Of a stretch of DNA of 34,699 nt, positions 31,878-34,699 are shown in pieces. The first letter of the stretch is position 1. Each line of letters begins with the position of its first letter. The DNA is from Pluralibacter sp. (GTDB lineage Bacteria; Pseudomonadota; Gammaproteobacteria; Enterobacterales; Enterobacteriaceae). Under the pieces are notes generated by a model. That model saw only the letters and a list, made by a program, of their open reading frames with translations, was not told the DNA's origin and ran no database searches. A program made the position numbers and the translations under genes. The stretch lies in contig NZ_JAFAGS010000075.1 in the NCBI RefSeq assembly GCF_019237635.1, forward strand, positions 1-34,699, in the 5' to 3' direction.

Positions 31878-32435
31878 TTAGTTGATGACAATAGTATTGA
31901 TAATGCTCTCAGCGGCGGATTGCGCCTGCTGCTGGTTATCGGCGGGCAGCGTGACCTGCAGGGTCAGCAGTTTATCGTCGACTTTACCCAGCACAACGGA
32001 AGAATAGGCCGTCTGGCCTTTTGCCGAAATAATGCTGTCCAGCTGCTGCAGAGTGTGGCCTTTCAGCTCAATGGATTTATTCGTGACAACCTGCAGCTGC
32101 GGGTCGCGGCTGCGCTGCTGGTCCTCCAGGCGTTTCGCCATGGCGGCCAGATCTTCGTTGGTATTATCGCCGACGATCACAATGACCGCTTTCTGACCGG
32201 TCGCGTCGGAATAAACGTGCATATTATTGGCCTGCGTGCCCAGCTTGCCGCTCTGATCGGTCATGTCCGCAGGCAGGGAGAAGCTGAGTTTTCCATCCAG
32301 CAGGCTGACCGGTTGGCTGGCCGCTTTGCTCTCAGCTGACGCGCCCTGAGCAGGTGTTTTGCTGTCGCTGTTGTCACAGGCTGCAAGCCCCATCGCCAGC
32401 AGGCCAATACCGACATATTTAACCAAATTGCGCAT
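31878..32435 (-). CDS. dcrB: DcrB lipoprotein
   Basis: A 185-residue envelope lipoprotein; in E. coli it is needed for phage C1 and C6 DNA entry and affects envelope homeostasis. The signal [20 protein letters not shown] has lipobox LAAC with Cys20, followed by Asp, the residue that keeps lipoproteins in the inner membrane. [20 protein letters not shown] and [18 protein letters not shown] are near-identical to E. coli DcrB as remembered. The start is ATG 32435: AAGGA is eight bases before it but only two before the upstream ATG 32441, and length then equals E. coli. It lies 73 bases after yhhQ. Confidence 0.95.
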   Translation of the reverse strand: MRNLVKYVGIGLLAMGLAACDNSDSKTPAQGASAESKAASQPVSLLDGKLSFSLPADMTDQSGKLGTQANNMHVYSDATGQKAVIVIVGDNTNEDLAAMAKRLEDQQRSRDPQLQVVTNKSIELKGHTLQQLDSIISAKGQTAYSSVVLGKVDDKLLTLQVTLPADNQQQAQSAAESIINTIVIN

Positions 32436-32508
32436 TGACATCTTCCTTTCGATAAACGGCCATTAACGGCACATTCGCCTATCTTATCACAACCCGCGAA
32501 GCGAACCC

Positions 32509-33174
32509 TTAACCTGGCTGAAATGCCGAGATTTCAGATTTGTCTGCCAGCTTTTTCAACAGCATATTGAGCAGTACGCCATACATCGGCAGGAAGAACA
32601 CCATGCTGATAAGCACCTTAAAGCCGTAATCGACCAGCGCAATTTCTACCCAGTGCGCTGCCATGAACGGATCCGGACTGCGCCAGAAGGCGATGAAGAA
32701 AAAGGCCAGTGTATCGCTGATGTTGCCGAACAGCGTGGAGGCGGTCGGCGCCAGCCACCAGTGGCGGCTCTGACGCAGGCGGTTAAATACATGGACGTCC
32801 AGGATCTGCCCCAGGGCATAGGCCATGAAGCTTGCCGCCGCAATACGCGCAACGAACAGGTTGAAGCTGCCCAACGCGGCAAAGCCCTGCCATTCACCCA
32901 TATAAAACAGCGAAGAAACCCCATACGAAATCAGCAGGGCAGGGATCATCACCGCAAAGATGATTTTGCGCGCCAGCGCGGCGCCGAAAATGCGCACGGT
33001 CAGGTCGGTGGCGAGGAAGATAAACGGAAAACTGAACGCGCCCCAGGTGGTATGAAAACCAAAAATGGAGATCGGGAGTTGCACCAGATAGTTGCTGGAG
33101 GTAATCACCAGCAGATGAAATAGCGATAGCCAGACCAGCGCGTGTTTGCGCTGTAATACAGAAAACGTCGTCAT
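32509..33174 (-). CDS. yhhQ: Queuosine precursor transporter YhhQ
   Basis: A 221-residue inner-membrane protein of the YhhQ/COG1738 family, which takes up the queuosine precursors preQ0 and preQ1. It has about six helices. HLLVITSSNYLVQLP and HTTWGAFSFPFIFLATDLTVR near the N terminus and GQILDVHVFNRLRQS in the middle are the family blocks. ATG 33174 was chosen because it gives the E. coli length and has AAGG seven bases upstream; the longer frame adds 31 residues that run through the riboswitch-like leader. It is divergent from tusA and followed by dcrB. Confidence 0.95.
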   Translation of the reverse strand: MTTFSVLQRKHALVWLSLFHLLVITSSNYLVQLPISIFGFHTTWGAFSFPFIFLATDLTVRIFGAALARKIIFAVMIPALLISYGVSSLFYMGEWQGFAALGSFNLFVARIAAASFMAYALGQILDVHVFNRLRQSRHWWLAPTASTLFGNISDTLAFFFIAFWRSPDPFMAAHWVEIALVDYGFKVLISMVFFLPMYGVLLNMLLKKLADKSEISAFQPG

Positions 33175-33181
33175 ATTGTGA

Positions 33182-33212
33182 CCTTTTTGGTGGTTGGGGT
33201 GAGGGAACCCAA
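33182..33212 (-). ncRNA. preQ1-I-like riboswitch controlling yhhQ
   Basis: On the minus strand TTGGG (33208-33212) pairs with CCCAA (33194-33198) around loop TTCCCTCAC. Then comes an A-rich tail CCACCAAAA and AGG (33182-33184), which can pair with CCT of the loop (33202-33204) to make a pseudoknot. The order P1, C-containing loop, CCCC, A-rich strand, AAGG matches the class I preQ1 riboswitch (for example Thermoanaerobacter tengcongensis: CUGGG...CCCCAG...ACAAAACAAGG, as remembered). The AGG is also the yhhQ ribosome site, so preQ1 binding would close it. The gene product transports the ligand, which supports the call. Confidence 0.65.
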
Positions 33213-33225
33213 TAAAAACCGCCGC

Positions 33226-33253
33226 ATAATACTGCTTTGGGCGGGTAATGCAA
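33226..33253 (-). promoter_or_regulatory. Promoter of yhhQ
   Basis: On the minus strand TTGCAT (33248-33253), a 16-base spacer and TATTAT (33226-33231) form a good sigma-70 promoter. Transcription would start near 33219, just before helix P1 of the preQ1-like element. Confidence 0.55.
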
Positions 33254-33283
33254 TGGCTAATTTTCACGCAATCGTTAACCTGC

Positions 33284-33311
33284 TTGCGTCCATGACCTGG
33301 CCGCGTAAACT
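33284..33311 (+). promoter_or_regulatory. Candidate promoter of tusA
   Basis: TTGCGT (33284-33289) and TAAACT (33306-33311) are spaced by 16 bases; transcription would start near 33318, about 24 bases before the tusA ATG. It lies in the divergent region shared with yhhQ. Confidence 0.45.
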
Positions 33312-33341
33312 AGGGGCGTTTTTTTTCGACGCGAGATAATA

Positions 33342-33587
33342 ATGAGCGATCTGTTCTCCAGCCCCGACCATACGCTTGATGCCCGGGGTCTTCGCTGCCC
33401 GGAGCCGGTCATGATGGTGCGTAAAACCGTGCGTAATATGCAGGTCGGCGAAACGCTGTTGATTATTGCCGACGATCCGGCAACCACCCGCGATATCCCT
33501 GGTTTTTGCCGGTTTATGGAACATGAACTGGTGGCGCAGCAGTCAGAATCACTGCCGTACCGCTATTTGATTCGTAAAGGGCACTGA
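33342..33587 (+). CDS. tusA: Sulfur carrier protein TusA
   Basis: An 81-residue cytoplasmic sulfur carrier that accepts persulfide sulfur from IscS and passes it to TusD for 2-thiouridine formation in t[23 protein letters not shown] contains the active Cys19 in the family C-P-x-P motif. Length equals E. coli TusA. The ribosome site is weak (GCGAGA). It is divergent from yhhQ, and both serve tRNA wobble-base modification (s2U and queuosine). It converges on zntA with a terminator between. Confidence 0.97.
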   Translation: MSDLFSSPDHTLDARGLRCPEPVMMVRKTVRNMQVGETLLIIADDPATTRDIPGFCRFMEHELVAQQSESLPYRYLIRKGH

Positions 33588-33589
33588 CC

Positions 33590-33631
33590 GACGACACGCG
33601 CCCTTCCTGTTGGCGCGTGTCGTCTCGTTTT
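33590..33631 (+). terminator. Intrinsic terminator after tusA
   Basis: GACGACACGCGCC (33590-33602) and GGCGCGTGTCGTC (33612-33624) form a perfect 13-bp stem with a 9-base loop, followed by TCGTTTT. It lies three bases after the tusA stop and touches the convergent zntA stop. Confidence 0.88.
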
Positions 33632-34699
33632 ACTTCCTGCGCAGCAGCCGCAGGGCGTTGGCAGTCACCAGCACGGTTGCCCCGGTGTCGGCCAGCACCG
33701 CCAGCCACAGCCCGGTAATGCCGAGCAGCGTCGTCACCAGAAATACCGCCTTCAATCCCAGCGAAATCGTGATGTTTTGCCGGATATTGGCGCGTGTGGC
33801 GCGCGCCAGGCGGATCATCTGCGCCAGTCCTGTCAGGCGATTGCTCGTGAGCGCCGCATCGGCCGTTTCCAGCGCCACATCGGTACCGCCGCCCATGGCG
33901 ATGCCGATGGTCGCGGCCTTCATGGCCGGGGCGTCGTTGATACCGTCGCCCACCATCGCCAGCGGCGCCCGGCTGTTTAAGGCGTCCACTTCCGTGACTT
34001 TACCCGCAGGCAGCAGACCGGCGCGGAAATCAAGCCCCAGCTCTGCGGCGATTGCCGCCGCGGCGCGCGGGTTATCCCCGGTCAGGATCACGCCCTGTAC
34101 CCCAATCTGATGCAGCGCATCTACTGCTTCGCGGGCGTCGGGACGCAGCGTATCGCGCAGAGCGAGGATCCCCAACAGGGTGTCATTTTGCGCGACGATA
34201 ACCACCGTTTGTCCGGCGTTCTCCAGTTGCTGAATCTGCGCGTCCCATTCCGGTGCCGGGAATTTGCCCGCAGCGCAGATAAGCACCAGTTGTCCGTTCA
34301 CCTCGGCCTCAATCCCTGAGCCCGCCAGCGCGCGCTGAGCGGTAGCCGCCGGGATGGTTAGCTGACGAGACTGCGCCTCCTGCACGATGGCCTGCGCCAA
34401 CGGATGCGACGACCCCTGCTCCACCGCCGCGGCGAGTACCAGCAGGTCATTGTTATTCATCGCGTCTGTGCCGATGATTGCGGTCACCTGCGGTTTCCCG
34501 ACGGTCAGCGTGCCGGTTTTATCGAACGCCACCTGACGTACGCGACCCAGTTGCTCCAGCGCTGCGCCGCCTTTAATCAGCGCGCCGCGACGCGCGGCGG
34601 CGGCAAGCCCGGAGGTAATGGCCGCTGGTGTCGAAATGACCAGCGCGCACGGGCAGCCGATCAAGAGCAGCGTCAGCCCTTTGTAGATCCACGGCAGCC
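33630..34699 (-). CDS. zntA: Zn2+/Cd2+/Pb2+-exporting P1B-type ATPase ZntA, C-terminal part
   Basis: The frame is open to the right edge, so the 5' part is outside the window. The visible 356 codons cover the end of the sixth helix with the transport motif IGCPCAL, the phosphorylation loop AFDKTGTLTVG with the phospho-Asp, VILTGDNPRAAAAIA and MVGDGINDAPAMK of the P domain, and the last two helices. ZntA pumps Zn2+, Cd2+ and Pb2+ out of the cytoplasm. In E. coli zntA is next to tusA in the same arrangement, and it is activated by ZntR from a promoter upstream (not in the window). Confidence 0.97.
   Translation of the reverse strand, partial: LPWIYKGLTLLLIGCPCALVISTPAAITSGLAAAARRGALIKGGAALEQLGRVRQVAFDKTGTLTVGKPQVTAIIGTDAMNNNDLLVLAAAVEQGSSHPLAQAIVQEAQSRQLTIPAATAQRALAGSGIEAEVNGQLVLICAAGKFPAPEWDAQIQQLENAGQTVVIVAQNDTLLGILALRDTLRPDAREAVDALHQIGVQGVILTGDNPRAAAAIAAELGLDFRAGLLPAGKVTEVDALNSRAPLAMVGDGINDAPAMKAATIGIAMGGGTDVALETADAALTSNRLTGLAQMIRLARATRANIRQNITISLGLKAVFLVTTLLGITGLWLAVLADTGATVLVTANALRLLRRK

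Noticed and set aside
1-34699. Mobile elements, CRISPR arrays, prophage or tRNA genes
   Set aside because: No transposase, integrase, regularly spaced repeat array or tRNA-like cloverleaf was seen anywhere in the window.

Overview
The window is a chromosomal segment of a member of the Enterobacteriaceae. It is GC-rich in genes and AT-rich between them. Both edges and several internal anchors (yhiN, acpT, dcrB, yhhQ, tusA, zntA) are in the order known from Escherichia coli K-12. The accessory content (dat-ddc, an mgtE gene, arn beside acpT, an aryl polyene cluster) resembles Enterobacter or a close relative such as Lelliottia or Kosakonia. The genus is an inference and is not proven by the sequence.

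Layout. Bases 1-210 hold the 3' end of yhiN. Bases 268-5133 hold a divergent module. ddc and dat (minus strand) make 1,3-diaminopropane from aspartate semialdehyde. Opposite them is a LysC-type aspartokinase that appears to have lost its lysine-binding residues, and its leader looks like an eroded lysine riboswitch. Bases 5257-6693 hold an orphan GT-C (family 39-like) glycosyltransferase. Bases 6746-8017 hold a short MgtE magnesium transporter controlled by a well-preserved M-box magnesium riboswitch. Bases 8409-15960 hold the complete arnBCADTEF operon for lipid A modification with L-Ara4N, preceded by a PmrA-type box and a leader hairpin resembling an attenuator. Bases 15911-31542 (minus strand) hold a complete 18-gene aryl polyene (APE) operon, apeA to apeR, ending in acpT, which encodes its likely phosphopantetheinyl transferase. 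Bases 31878-34699 hold dcrB, yhhQ with a preQ1-I-like riboswitch, tusA, and the 3' end of zntA.

How the genes work together. In the left module the aspartokinase should feed aspartyl phosphate, through Asd (encoded elsewhere), to aspartate semialdehyde. Dat converts this to 2,4-diaminobutyrate and Ddc to 1,3-diaminopropane. Losing lysine control at both RNA and protein level would let this branch run when lysine is plentiful. mgtE and arn both answer to low Mg2+ and envelope stress in related bacteria, and a PhoP-box-like palindrome lies between them. In the APE operon AcpT would activate carrier proteins ApeE and ApeF, and ApeH loads the aryl starter. The ketosynthase, ketoreductase and dehydratase set (ApeR, ApeO/ApeC, ApeQ, ApeI/ApeP) builds the polyene, ApeB methylates the aryl head, and ApeD, ApeJ and ApeK handle lipid, sugar or acyl transfer. 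ApeL, ApeM, ApeN and ApeA look like the export and outer-membrane part.

Most promising for follow-up: the lysine-blind aspartokinase with its riboswitch relic beside dat-ddc, the M-box with its apparent translational switch, and the compact preQ1-like pseudoknot before yhhQ. Statements about E. coli sequences used for comparison come from memory and should be checked by alignment.
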